The notes beneath the pieces were generated by a model, which worked only from the letters and a program-made list of their open reading frames with translations, was not told the origin of the DNA and did no database searches. Source: Dehalococcoidia bacterium (GTDB lineage Bacteria; Chloroflexota; Dehalococcoidia; Tepidiformales; Tepidiformaceae). From it: 64,000 bases of DNA. Where the stretch lies: assembly GCA_020853755.1 (NCBI GenBank), contig JADYYG010000043.1, forward strand, positions 124,001 through 188,000. The letters are read 5' to 3'. Position 1 is the first letter of the stretch. The number at the start of each line of letters is the position of its first letter. The position numbers were made by a program, and so were the translations under genes. Below are positions 52,872-61,398 of this stretch, in pieces.

Positions 52872-55790
52872 ATGGCAACACTCACCGTCGACGGCAAGGT
52901 CATCGAAGCCCCCGCGGGCGCACCGCTCGTAGAGGTCCTCAAGAACAACGGCTTCTATGTCTCCAGCCTCTGCTATATCGACGGCCTCAAACCCTACGCC
53001 GGCTGCCGCTCGTGCCTCGTCGACATCGAGGGCCCTCCGGGCCTCCAGCTCTCCTGCACCTCCGTCGTCCAGGACAACATGGTCGTTCGAACGGACACCG
53101 ACGAGATCAAGGAGGGCCGGAAGGCTGTCATCTCCCTGATCCTGGCGAACCACCCGGATCGCTGTCTCACCTGCCATCGCCGCGAACACTGCCACCCGGG
53201 CGACGTCTGCCTGCGCGACGACATCGTGACGCACCGCTGCCTGACCTGTTCGAAGAACTACCGCTGCGAACTCCAGGCCACCTGCGAAATGGTCGGCATG
53301 TCGGGCTACGAACCATGGGTCGGCGAAGAACGCTCCTGGTACCAGACGCCTCACCCACCGGCCGACCGCGCGAACCCGTTCATGGAGTTCGACCCGCAGA
53401 TGTGCATCCTCTGCACACGCTGCGTCCGCGCCTGCGATGAAAAGCGGCACACCGGCGCTCTCACCCTCTCCGGCCGCGGCTGGGACTCCCAGATCGCCTT
53501 CGGAGCAGGCGGCCCGATCCACGAGAGCAATTGCGACTTCTCGGGGGCCTGCATCGACGTCTGCCCGACAGCGACGCTGATGGAGCACCCGAACAAGTGG
53601 GTGGCCAAGCCGGACACCTGGACCACGACCACCTGCGACAGCTGCGCAATCGGTTGCAGCATCCGCATCGGCTCGGTCGAAGGGCGTGGCAACATCGTCC
53701 GCCCGGGCGACGGCAACCCCGTCAACGGCGACCAGATCTGCATCCGCGGCCGCTACCACTACGACTCGCTGAAGCCGCGCGAACGCCTCGGCAAGCACCT
53801 CATCCGCCGCGGCAACATCCAGGCGCCGGCGTCCCTCGCCGATGCGGCCGCCGAAGCAGCCCGCGCGCTGAAGGCGGCGGCTGCGACCGGAAAGGTCGGC
53901 GTGCTCGTCGGCGGGAACGTCACGAACGAAGAGGCGCTGCTCGCCTCGCGCATCGCGACCTCGCTGAAGGCAACCGCGGATAGCTCGCTCGGCCCGGTTA
54001 CACGGGCATGGAAGTCAGCCCTCGAAGCCCGCTTCGGGACCTGGCGGATGGCCGCCGACATGACCCGCATCGCCCATAGCAAGGCCATCGTCGTCGTCCA
54101 TGACGACCTTGAAGAGAGCCACAACGTCGCCAGCGTCCGGATCAAGGACTCGGTTGTCCGGGATGGTGCGAAGCTCATCGTCATCGGCCCGCTGCGCAGC
54201 GAACTTGTCGACTTCGCGAGCCTCTGGGTTCGCTGCGACGCCGGCCAGGAGGGCGCAACAGCGGCCGCCATCGCCGATGCTGTGGCCGGCAAGCCCGCCG
54301 CCAGCGACGACATCGCCGCCGCCGCAGCCATCCTCAATGAAGCTCCAAAGGACCAGGCGCTCGTCATCTGCGCTCCCAACCCGGTGAGCGCACAGGCCGC
54401 GGCCGCGATGGCAGGCGGCGCGGCGAACCTCGCCATCGCCCTCTTCGGCGCCGAAGCCAGCAACAACCTGGTCGTCCTCCCGCAGGAAGTGAACGTCCAC
54501 GGCCTGCTCGATCTCGGTGTCGCCGCGGCCGGTGGACCCAACCCGCTGGAAGGGCTCTCGGCAGTTCTCCTCGTTCGCGACGACCCGACGATGCGTCTCG
54601 CGGGCGCCGAGGCGGCCCTCAATGGTATGACCGTTATCGCCGTCGACAACGTCCTCAGCGGCGCAGCGAAAAACGCCGCTGTCGTCCTCGCCGAAGGGCG
54701 CGCTTACACCAGCACCGGCACCTACACCCAGGGCGACCACCGCATTCAGAAGGTCTCGGCGGCAGTCCGGCCAGAAGGCGATTCGGTTCCGCTGTTCGAG
54801 GCCCTGACAGCGCTCGGTTCTGCCCTCGGCGTCGAACTGCCGGCCACGCCGGACGCGGCTCTCGGCGAGATTTCGAAGATCGACGCCGCCTACCAGCCCG
54901 CCTGGGACCTCATCATCGGCGAGGGTGTGCGGCGCGCCGTCCCGGTGTCCTCCAGGGCTTCCGCGCAGCCGGTCGAAGCCGTCGCCACTGGCGCCGGTGC
55001 GAAGGTCATCACCTCGCGCGACCTCTACACCGCGCTTGACGCCGCGGCACTGAGGCATCCCGAGGCGGAGAAACTGCACCGCTACGACCGCATCCAGCTC
55101 AGCGAAACCGACGGTGCGAGCCTCGGCGTTACCAGCGGCGATGAAGTGACCATCAGCGCGGAAGGCGGCACGATTACGGCCCGCGCGACCGTGACCGACC
55201 GCATCCCGGCCGGACACGTCTACCTTTCCAGCCTGGCCCAGGGCGGCGCCGTTAGCCGGTTCTATGGCAACGGCCACATCCCCGGTGTCACCATCACGCC
55301 GGCGGGTGGTTCGCGGCCGGCAGCAGCGGCGCCTGCCCCTGCCCCGGTCGCGGCCTTTACAGCCCCGGCCGAAGCTGCGGCGCCGGCACCGGCATCCGGG
55401 CGCGTCCCGGTCGAGGCCGTCGCAGGCGTCGATGATGCCGCGAAGACGACACTGAACGGCGCGGGTATCACGTGGCTCGACGAATACCTCGCGGCGGCCG
55501 GCCCGGCGGAGTCACGCAAGGCGCTCGCAGCCCAGACCGGCATCGATGCCCGGCAACTGCTGGAGTGGGCAAACCGCGCCGACCTGATGCGGCTCGACGG
55601 TGTCAGCGCGGCACTGGCCGATCTCCTTGAGAACGCCGGCGTCGACACGGTGCGCGAACTCGCCCAGCGGAACGCCGCGAACCTGGCCCAGAAGCTGCAG
55701 GAAGCAGCCGGCGGCGCGGCGCCTTCGGAAGCGACCATCACGGCCTGGATCGCCCAGGCGAAGACGCTGGCCCCGGCGGTGACGCACTAG
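52872..55790 (+). CDS. nuoG: NuoG-like molybdopterin/iron-sulphur subunit fused to a C-terminal DUF4332 domain
   Basis: 972 residues. An N-terminal [2Fe-2S] ferredoxin (Cys34, 45, 48 and 62) is followed by the NuoG His/Cys region (CLTCHRREHC, CLTCSKNYRC), two [4Fe-4S] motifs (CILCTRCVRACD, CIDVCPTA) and a TCDSCAIGCS cluster. The molybdopterin-oxidoreductase-like domain runs to about residue 810. An Ala/Pro-rich linker leads to residues about 868-968 (LLEWANRADLMRLDGVSAAL, then LLENAGVDTVRELAQRN), matching the helix-hairpin-helix-like DUF4332. NuoG normally lacks this domain. The product likely takes part in NADH or formate electron entry. Confidence 0.88.
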   Translation: MATLTVDGKVIEAPAGAPLVEVLKNNGFYVSSLCYIDGLKPYAGCRSCLVDIEGPPGLQLSCTSVVQDNMVVRTDTDEIKEGRKAVISLILANHPDRCLTCHRREHCHPGDVCLRDDIVTHRCLTCSKNYRCELQATCEMVGMSGYEPWVGEERSWYQTPHPPADRANPFMEFDPQMCILCTRCVRACDEKRHTGALTLSGRGWDSQIAFGAGGPIHESNCDFSGACIDVCPTATLMEHPNKWVAKPDTWTTTTCDSCAIGCSIRIGSVEGRGNIVRPGDGNPVNGDQICIRGRYHYDSLKPRERLGKHLIRRGNIQAPASLADAAAEAARALKAAAATGKVGVLVGGNVTNEEALLASRIATSLKATADSSLGPVTRAWKSALEARFGTWRMAADMTRIAHSKAIVVVHDDLEESHNVASVRIKDSVVRDGAKLIVIGPLRSELVDFASLWVRCDAGQEGATAAAIADAVAGKPAASDDIAAAAAILNEAPKDQALVICAPNPVSAQAAAAMAGGAANLAIALFGAEASNNLVVLPQEVNVHGLLDLGVAAAGGPNPLEGLSAVLLVRDDPTMRLAGAEAALNGMTVIAVDNVLSGAAKNAAVVLAEGRAYTSTGTYTQGDHRIQKVSAAVRPEGDSVPLFEALTALGSALGVELPATPDAALGEISKIDAAYQPAWDLIIGEGVRRAVPVSSRASAQPVEAVATGAGAKVITSRDLYTALDAAALRHPEAEKLHRYDRIQLSETDGASLGVTSGDEVTISAEGGTITARATVTDRIPAGHVYLSSLAQGGAVSRFYGNGHIPGVTITPAGGSRPAAAAPAPAPVAAFTAPAEAAAPAPASGRVPVEAVAGVDDAAKTTLNGAGITWLDEYLAAAGPAESRKALAAQTGIDARQLLEWANRADLMRLDGVSAALADLLENAGVDTVRELAQRNAANLAQKLQEAAGGAAPSEATITAWIAQAKTLAPAVTH

Positions 55791-55820
55791 GCCGGACCCC
55801 CCTCACCCTCGCAACAAGCA

Positions 55821-55850
55821 GAAAGCCCACCGGGCCAGCGGTGGGCTTTC
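55821..55850. terminator. Terminator after nuoG, possibly bidirectional
   Basis: GAAAGCCCACCG-ggccag-CGGTGGGCTTTC, a perfect 12-bp stem with a 6-nt loop, 30 nt after the nuoG stop. The short A and T runs inside the stem would give a weak U tract in either direction. Confidence 0.72.
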
Positions 55851-56359
55851 ATGTCTCTTGGTGTCTGACTGGAGAATTCAGACGCGAGCAGGAAAGAGTG
55901 GGTGAGCGCCACGAAAGGGGAGCTTTTCATGGCGCCACCAGGACGGGAGCGGCTCCAGCGGAGCCTGATGGGCGCGTTTGTGAGAACGAGATGGCCCTGT
56001 CGCTTACCGCTGGCAGGACTCGGGACGCCCTGCTGCGGGTGAAGGTGGGGGAGAGCGAGAGAGCCATCTCCTTCCCTACAAGCTCTATCCTGCCAGCCAC
56101 GTGTGAACCCTGAATATGGCCTCTGTAAAAGCCATGCAAAATCGTTAGGCTCAGTGAAGATGTTCGTGGATCGTCCGGCGAGCTGGGGCCGCTGCCGGCA
56201 CTGAGAAACTCGTTCACGCCTGCTACACTGCGCTTGGACCGACCGGGCCACGGCGAGTGCACGAATGGGCCTCCCCGGAACGTTAGCCGTCCGTTCACTA
56301 TCCGCCGAGCACGATGCAGGGCCATGCGCCTGGGCTCACGACCAAGAGGGAAACAGACC
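55851..56359. other. Long non-coding stretch with inverted repeats upstream of the monooxygenase gene
   Basis: I see no credible gene here. The stretch has a hairpin GGCTCC-agc-GGAGCC (55951-55965) inside a longer imperfect stem from about 55932 to 55975. It also has a 17-bp imperfect inverted repeat, 55988-56004 against 56054-56070, with two mismatches. Finally, a second 8-bp pair, TGGCAGGA (56011-56018) and TCCTGCCA (56088-56095), interleaves with the first. A small hairpin ATGGC/GCCAT lies at 56116-56135. CTGAGA-N17-TACACT (56201-56229) may be the promoter of the next gene. Confidence 0.5.
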
Positions 56360-57862
56360 ATGACAGCTACCCAGACACTGGCCGAAACGCCCGCTGCTGA
56401 GACCGAGCACTTCGACGTCCTGATCGTCGGCGCCGGGATTTCGGGCATCGGAGCGGCCTATCACCTGACCCACCAGCGGCCGGGAACGTCCTTTGTCATC
56501 CTCGATGCCCTCGACCACTTCGGCGGGACCTGGTGGACCCACAAGTACCCGGGAGTTCGCTCCGATAGCGACCTCTACACGTTCGGCTACCGCTTTAAGC
56601 CCTGGGTGGGCGCACCGATCGCCACCGCGGGGGAGATCCTTCGCTACATGGACGAGGTCATCGAAGAGAACGATCTCGCGAAGTACATCCGCTACAGCCA
56701 CAAGGTGCTCACCGCGAAGTGGTCAACGGAAACCAGCCGCTGGACGATCGAAGCGAACGACACGAAGGCGGGCGTTACCCGGCGGTTCACCGCGAATTTC
56801 CTCTGGATGTGCCAGGGCTACTACCGCCACGAGCAGGGGTACACCCCGGAGTGGCCCGGCATGGACCAGTACCAGGGCCAGATCATCCATCCCCAGACGT
56901 GGCCCAAAGACCTCGACCTCAAGGGCAAGAAGGTCATCTGCATCGGCTCCGGCGCGACCACCGCTACCGTCGTCCCGGCCATCGCTGGCGAGTGTGAGCA
57001 CGTCACCGTCCTGCAGCGGTCGCCCACCTACTTCATCCCCGGCCGGAATCAGAACGAACTCGCCGACATCCTCCGCGAAATCGACATCCCGGAGGAGTGG
57101 ATCCACGAAATCGTCCGGCGGAAGATCCTGCACGACCAGGCCGTGTTCACGCAGCGCTCGTTCGATGAACCCGAGACCGTGAAGAACGAACTCCTGACCG
57201 GCGTCCGCGCCTACCTCGGCCCGGACTACGACGTGGACAAGCACTTCACCCCGAGCTACCGGCCGTGGCGTCAGCGTATTGCCTTCGTCCCCGATGGCGA
57301 CATTTTCCGCGGCATCCGGGCGGGCAAGGCCTCGGTAGTCACCGATGAAATCGATACCTTCACTCCGCGCGGTATCCGCACGAAATCGGGTGAAGAACTC
57401 GAAGCAGACATCATCATCACCGCCACCGGGTTCAACATGAACGCCCTCGGTGACATTGCCTTTGAAATCGATGGCAAGCCACTCGCCTTCCACGACACGG
57501 TGACCTACCGCGGCATGATGTTCACCGGTATCCCGAACCTGCTCTGGGTGTTCGGCTACTTCCGCGCGAGTTGGACACTTCGCGCCGACCTGATGGCTGA
57601 CTTCGTCTGCAGGCTCCTCGCCCACATGGAGAAGAAGGGCGTCAGCAAGGTGGAAATCGTCATCCCGGAAGCCGACAAGGACATGAAGCTCCTCCCCTGG
57701 ATCGACCCGGAGAACTTCAACCCCGGGTACCTCATGCGGGCGATGGACATCCTGCCGATGCGCGGCGAAAAGCACGAGTGGCAGCACACGCAGGACTACT
57801 GGCGCGAAAAGGACGAAATCCCGGCGATCGACCTCGATGGGCCCGAGTTCCAGTACTCCTGA
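56360..57862 (+). CDS. Flavin-containing monooxygenase, Baeyer-Villiger type
   Basis: A 500-residue FAD/NADPH monooxygenase. The FAD motif is GAGISG (24-29), followed by FGGTWWTHKYPGVRSD, typical of Baeyer-Villiger enzymes. The fingerprint reads YQGQIIHPQTWP (consensus F-x-G-x3-H-x3-W-P). The NADPH motif GSGATTATVVP and the ATGFN end motif are present. It would insert oxygen into ketones or oxidise heteroatoms; the substrate is unknown. ATG 56360 has an AGAGGG site 9 nt upstream. Confidence 0.9.
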   Translation: MTATQTLAETPAAETEHFDVLIVGAGISGIGAAYHLTHQRPGTSFVILDALDHFGGTWWTHKYPGVRSDSDLYTFGYRFKPWVGAPIATAGEILRYMDEVIEENDLAKYIRYSHKVLTAKWSTETSRWTIEANDTKAGVTRRFTANFLWMCQGYYRHEQGYTPEWPGMDQYQGQIIHPQTWPKDLDLKGKKVICIGSGATTATVVPAIAGECEHVTVLQRSPTYFIPGRNQNELADILREIDIPEEWIHEIVRRKILHDQAVFTQRSFDEPETVKNELLTGVRAYLGPDYDVDKHFTPSYRPWRQRIAFVPDGDIFRGIRAGKASVVTDEIDTFTPRGIRTKSGEELEADIIITATGFNMNALGDIAFEIDGKPLAFHDTVTYRGMMFTGIPNLLWVFGYFRASWTLRADLMADFVCRLLAHMEKKGVSKVEIVIPEADKDMKLLPWIDPENFNPGYLMRAMDILPMRGEKHEWQHTQDYWREKDEIPAIDLDGPEFQYS

Positions 57863-57896
57863 ACGGGTCTCCCCCGGCCACCCGGCAGTAACGATG

Positions 57897-57922
57897 ACAG
57901 CCCCGCCGCAAGCGGGGCTGTT
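57897..57922 (+). terminator. Terminator after the monooxygenase gene
   Basis: ACAGCCCCGC-cgcaa-GCGGGGCTGT, a 10-bp stem with a 5-nt loop, with only TT after it. Confidence 0.6.
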
Positions 57923-58003
57923 GCGTTCGCACGGGCTCGCCCGCGCGCCATCCAGCCGCCCGATGCAGGGACGGGGAAGTTTGCATAGATGGGCCCCATA
58001 TAG

Positions 58004-58037
58004 TTGCTTGCCAAGTAATCAGGCGCCGGGTTATCCT
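58004..58037 (+). promoter_or_regulatory. padR-modABC promoter with overlapping dyad
   Basis: TTGCCA (58008-58013) and TATCCT (58032-58037) are 18 bp apart; TATCCT ends 8 nt before GTG 58046. A near-perfect dyad TTGCTTG-c-CAAGTAA (58004-58018) covers the -35 and could be the PadR operator. Confidence 0.4.
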
Positions 58038-58045
58038 GCCGCGCG

Positions 58046-58576
58046 GTGAACGAACGCTTGCTGCTTCCCGGCGAATACGCCGTCCTCGGCCTGCTGTCCC
58101 TGCGGCCAATGCACGGCTACGACATGCTCTGCTTCCTCGCCGAAGAGGGTCTCGATGCGGTCTGCCCGGTCGAGCAGAGCACGCTCTACACCTACCTCCG
58201 GAACGTCGAAGCGCGTGGACTCGTGAGTTGGACCGAAGCGCGCGTTGGGAACCGCCCACCGCGAAAGACCTACGCGCTCACCCCCACCGGTGAGGCCCTT
58301 ATTGCGGCGTGGCTGCGCCGCCCCGTCGAACGCATGCGCGAAGTCCGGCTCGAATTCCTCCTCAAGCTGTTCTTCCTCGACCTCACCGACCGCCCGGCGA
58401 TGAAGCAGTTGCTGGATGAGCAGATTGACGTCTGCCGCGAATACCTCGCCCACGTGAAGGCGGGGCCACAGGAGTCGCCGTTCCAGCGGCTCGTCGCTCT
58501 TTCGAAGACATCAGCTGCCGAGGCCACCCTCGGCTGGCTCGAGTCCCACGCACAAGACCTCAAACGGGAGAACTAG
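58046..58576 (+). CDS. PadR-family transcriptional regulator
   Basis: A 176-residue PadR protein. The winged helix-turn-helix starts at LLPGEYAVLGLLSLRPMHGYD, has STLYTYLRNVEARGLV as recognition region and the wing KTYALTPTGEA. A C-terminal helical (Vir_act_alpha_C) dimerisation domain follows. It heads the molybdate transport operon, one nucleotide from modA, so it probably controls that operon in place of a ModE. The ligand is unknown. Confidence 0.88.
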   Translation: MNERLLLPGEYAVLGLLSLRPMHGYDMLCFLAEEGLDAVCPVEQSTLYTYLRNVEARGLVSWTEARVGNRPPRKTYALTPTGEALIAAWLRRPVERMREVRLEFLLKLFFLDLTDRPAMKQLLDEQIDVCREYLAHVKAGPQESPFQRLVALSKTSAAEATLGWLESHAQDLKREN

Positions 58577-58577
58577 C

Positions 58578-59468
58578 TTGCGACTGTCCCACGGGAGACG
58601 CCTCTTCCTCGTCACGATTGCCGCCGTGATAACCATCCTCACCGCCCTCGCCGCGGTGGCCTGCGGCTCAAGTGACTCGGATAATGAGACCCCGACTGCC
58701 GCAGCCTCAGCAACGACCGCCCCGGCAACGGCAGCGGCTTCACCAACCACCGCCCCCGTGAAGGGCGAGATTATCGTCTTTGCTGCCTCCTCGTTAACGG
58801 ACGCCTTTAAGGAGGCGGCCACGCAGTTCCAGGCGAAGAACCCCGAGGCCAAGGTCACCTTCAACTTCGCCGCAAGCTCGGCCCTCGCAACGCAGATCAA
58901 CGAGGGCGCGCCCGCAGACGTGTTCGCCAGCGCCGACGCCGCCCAGATGGCTAAGGTCACCGAAAAGGGCAACGCCTCAGCCCCCGCCGACTTCGTCACC
59001 AACCGGCCGACGGTGATTGTGCCCGCAAGCGGTTCGCCGGTGACCACGTTCGCCGACCTCGCGAAGCCAGGTGTCCGGCTCGTCCTGGCCGCGCCCGAGG
59101 TCCCGATCGGCAAGTACGCGCGTGAGGTGCTGACGAAGGCATCCCAGCCTTCGACCGGTGTCTCCGCCGACTTCTCGGCGAAGGTTCTCGACAACCTGAA
59201 GAGCAACGAAGCGAACGTGCGCGCTGTCCTCTCCAAGGTCCAACTCGGTGAAGCTGACGCCGGTATCGTCTACACCACCGACGCCGCGGTCGCCGCCAAA
59301 AACGTACGCCTGATCGAGATTCCTGCCGCCTTCAACGTCGTCGCCCGCTACCCGATGGCGACGATTAAGGCCTCGAAGAACGCAACTGGCGCGGAGGCGT
59401 GGGTCGCCTTCATCGCCAGCGCCGAAGGCCAGGCCATCATGGCGAAATATGGCTTCGGCAAGCCTTGA
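58578..59468 (+). CDS. modA: Molybdate ABC transporter substrate-binding lipoprotein
   Basis: A 296-residue periplasmic-type binding protein. The signal peptide ends at an AVAC lipobox (Cys29), followed by a Thr/Ala/Pro-rich spacer. The ModA core follows: VFAASSLTDAFKEAA, ADVFASADAAQM, GEADAGIVYTTDA. These are family residues for molybdate/tungstate binding. The start is TTG, one nucleotide after the padR stop. Which oxyanion is preferred cannot be told. Confidence 0.93.
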   Translation: MRLSHGRRLFLVTIAAVITILTALAAVACGSSDSDNETPTAAASATTAPATAAASPTTAPVKGEIIVFAASSLTDAFKEAATQFQAKNPEAKVTFNFAASSALATQINEGAPADVFASADAAQMAKVTEKGNASAPADFVTNRPTVIVPASGSPVTTFADLAKPGVRLVLAAPEVPIGKYAREVLTKASQPSTGVSADFSAKVLDNLKSNEANVRAVLSKVQLGEADAGIVYTTDAAVAAKNVRLIEIPAAFNVVARYPMATIKASKNATGAEAWVAFIASAEGQAIMAKYGFGKP

Positions 59469-59482
59469 TGCGAAAATAGCCC

Positions 59483-60292
59483 GTGCTCAGCACTGACCGG
59501 GCTACATCAGTCACCATCCTCGTCCTCGGCCTGGCGTTCGGCGTGTTCTTCCTGCTGCCGTTCGCCGGGTTGCTGGACAGGGCCATCAATGAACCGCGCA
59601 CCTGGGAGCTCCTCCGGACGACCCAGGTCCGGCAGGCCCTGATCCTTTCACTCTGGACGTCCACGGTTACGGTCACCCTCGCGATCGTCTTTGGGACGCC
59701 CATTGCCTACGCACTCGCGCGGGTGCGATTCCCCGGCGTGTCTGTCGTGGATGCCCTCATCGACCTGCCGATCGTGCTGCCGCCAACCGTGGCCGGCGTG
59801 GCGCTGCTGACCGCCTTCGGCCGCCGGGGCCTGCTCGGGGAACCGATCGAGGAATGGACGGGCTTCACCTTCGGCTTTCGAACGACCGCAGTGATCATGG
59901 CTCAACTGCTCGTCGCGGCGCCGTTTTACATCCGGGCGGCGAAGAGCGGCTTCGAAGCCGTCGATGTCCAGGTCGAACGCGTTGCCTACACGCTCGGCGC
60001 ATCAAGGGTACGGACGTTCTTCCGGATCACCGCTCCCCAGGCGCGGCCAGCCCTCGCTGCGGGAATCGTCCTCTGCTGGGCCCGGTCTATGGGCGAACTC
60101 GGCGCGACGCTCATCTTCGCCGGCAACTTCGAAGGCAAGACCCAGACCATGCCGCTGGCCGTCATCAGCGCGTTCGAAGGCTCGGCGCTCGGACTCGCCG
60201 GCGCAATTGCGCTTTCGCTCATCCTGTTGGGAGTCGCCCTAGCAGTCCTCGTAGGCTTCCGGCTGGCGACCTCGCGGGCAGCCGCGCGATGA
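59483..60292 (+). CDS. modB: Molybdate ABC transporter permease
   Basis: A 269-residue permease with about five or six membrane helices. The ABC coupling (EAA) loop ERVAYTLGASRVRTFFRIT is present, and DLPIVLPPTVAGVALL is characteristic of ModB/CysT permeases. The C-terminus GELGATLIFAGNFEGKTQTM is also typical. The start is GTG 59483; the stop overlaps the modC ATG. Confidence 0.94.
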   Translation: MLSTDRATSVTILVLGLAFGVFFLLPFAGLLDRAINEPRTWELLRTTQVRQALILSLWTSTVTVTLAIVFGTPIAYALARVRFPGVSVVDALIDLPIVLPPTVAGVALLTAFGRRGLLGEPIEEWTGFTFGFRTTAVIMAQLLVAAPFYIRAAKSGFEAVDVQVERVAYTLGASRVRTFFRITAPQARPALAAGIVLCWARSMGELGATLIFAGNFEGKTQTMPLAVISAFEGSALGLAGAIALSLILLGVALAVLVGFRLATSRAAAR

Positions 60293-61398
60293 GCCTCGAG
60301 TTCCGCGCCCGCCGCCAACTCGGTGCGTTCGAGTATGAGGCCGAGTTCGCCGCGAACGATGAGATCCTCGTGCTCTTCGGGCACTCCGGTGCAGGCAAGA
60401 GCCTGACGCTCCAGTTCACGGCCGGTCTGCTGCATCCGAGTGCCGGCCGGATCGCCCTCGACGGTCACCTCCTGTTCGACTCGGACGCGAAAGTGAACGT
60501 GCCGCCGCAGCTCCGGCGGGTCGGCTACGTGGTCCAGGAGTTGGCCCTCTTCGAGCACCTGAGCGTCGCCGACAACATCGCCTTCGGGCTGCCGAAGGGA
60601 GCGGACCGCGTGCGCAGGGTGGCCGAACTGCTTTCCCTGCTCGACCTTACCGGGTTCGAAAAGCGAAAGCCACGCACGCTCTCCGGCGGACAGCGCCAGC
60701 GGGTCGCACTGGCCCGCGCCATCGCCCGCGAGGCCCCGTTGCTCCTGCTGGATGAGCCGTTCAGCGCACTCGACGACTCGCTCCGTACCGCGATGCGCAA
60801 GGAACTCCTGCGGCTGCGGGCCGAACTTGGCCTGACCATCCTCTTCGTGACCCATGACCTGCGCGAGGCCCACTTCCTCGCCGACCGGGTAGCCGTCTTC
60901 GACCAGGGGAAGATCCTCCAGCTTGGCCCGCGCGAGGAGATCTTCAAGCGGCCGAACTCGCGGCGGGTCGCCCAGTTGACGGGCACGGCGAACATCTGGT
61001 CCGGAACCGTCACCGCCGCGGGCGAGGGTTTCGTCGCCGCGGAGGTCGAAGGCGCTGCGTTCCACTCGGCCTGCCGTGAACCGCTGCCGCCCGGGACTCC
61101 TGTCGACGTCATGGTGCGCGCCGAGCGCGTGAACCTGCGGCGCGAACCGAGTCCCGAGGCCAGCGCACGCAACCAGATACTCGTCGACGTGGTTTCGGAG
61201 TACGCCTACGGGTCGACGCACACGCTCCACCTCCGCCCGGTAGGGCCAGGTCCCGAGATGGAAGTGGAAATCGCCGCGCGGCCCTACGAAGTGCTCGGCA
61301 TCGCGGGCCGCAAGCGTTTCACGGTCGAAATCGTCCCTGCGGACATCCACATCGTCGCGGCCGGTCAGGCGCGAGGTTCGACCCAGAACACCGGGTAG
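60289..61398 (+). CDS. modC: Molybdate ABC transporter ATP-binding protein
   Basis: A 369-residue ATPase. Walker A is LFGHSGAGKSLTL, the signature is LSGGQRQRVAL, Walker B is LLLLDEPFSALD, and the H-loop is FVTHDLREA. The C-terminal part (about 240-369) fits a MOP/TOBE oxyanion-binding regulatory domain. ATG 60289 overlaps the modB stop. The last 34 bp overlap the 3' end of the convergent deazaflavin-reductase gene. Confidence 0.94.
   Translation: MSLEFRARRQLGAFEYEAEFAANDEILVLFGHSGAGKSLTLQFTAGLLHPSAGRIALDGHLLFDSDAKVNVPPQLRRVGYVVQELALFEHLSVADNIAFGLPKGADRVRRVAELLSLLDLTGFEKRKPRTLSGGQRQRVALARAIAREAPLLLLDEPFSALDDSLRTAMRKELLRLRAELGLTILFVTHDLREAHFLADRVAVFDQGKILQLGPREEIFKRPNSRRVAQLTGTANIWSGTVTAAGEGFVAAEVEGAAFHSACREPLPPGTPVDVMVRAERVNLRREPSPEASARNQILVDVVSEYAYGSTHTLHLRPVGPGPEMEVEIAARPYEVLGIAGRKRFTVEIVPADIHIVAAGQARGSTQNTG

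Noticed and set aside
55861-56095. Possible T-box leader upstream of the monooxygenase
   Set aside because: No AGGGUGG-x-ACCGCG-type antiterminator and no amino-acid gene downstream.
55841-56113. Short plus-strand frame (90 codons) in the gene-free stretch after nuoG
   Set aside because: Begins inside the terminator stem, runs through inverted repeats and shows no protein-like pattern.
55787-56251. Minus-strand frame of 154 codons in the same stretch
   Set aside because: Crosses the terminator and repeats; composition is Arg/Ser-rich and unlike real proteins here.
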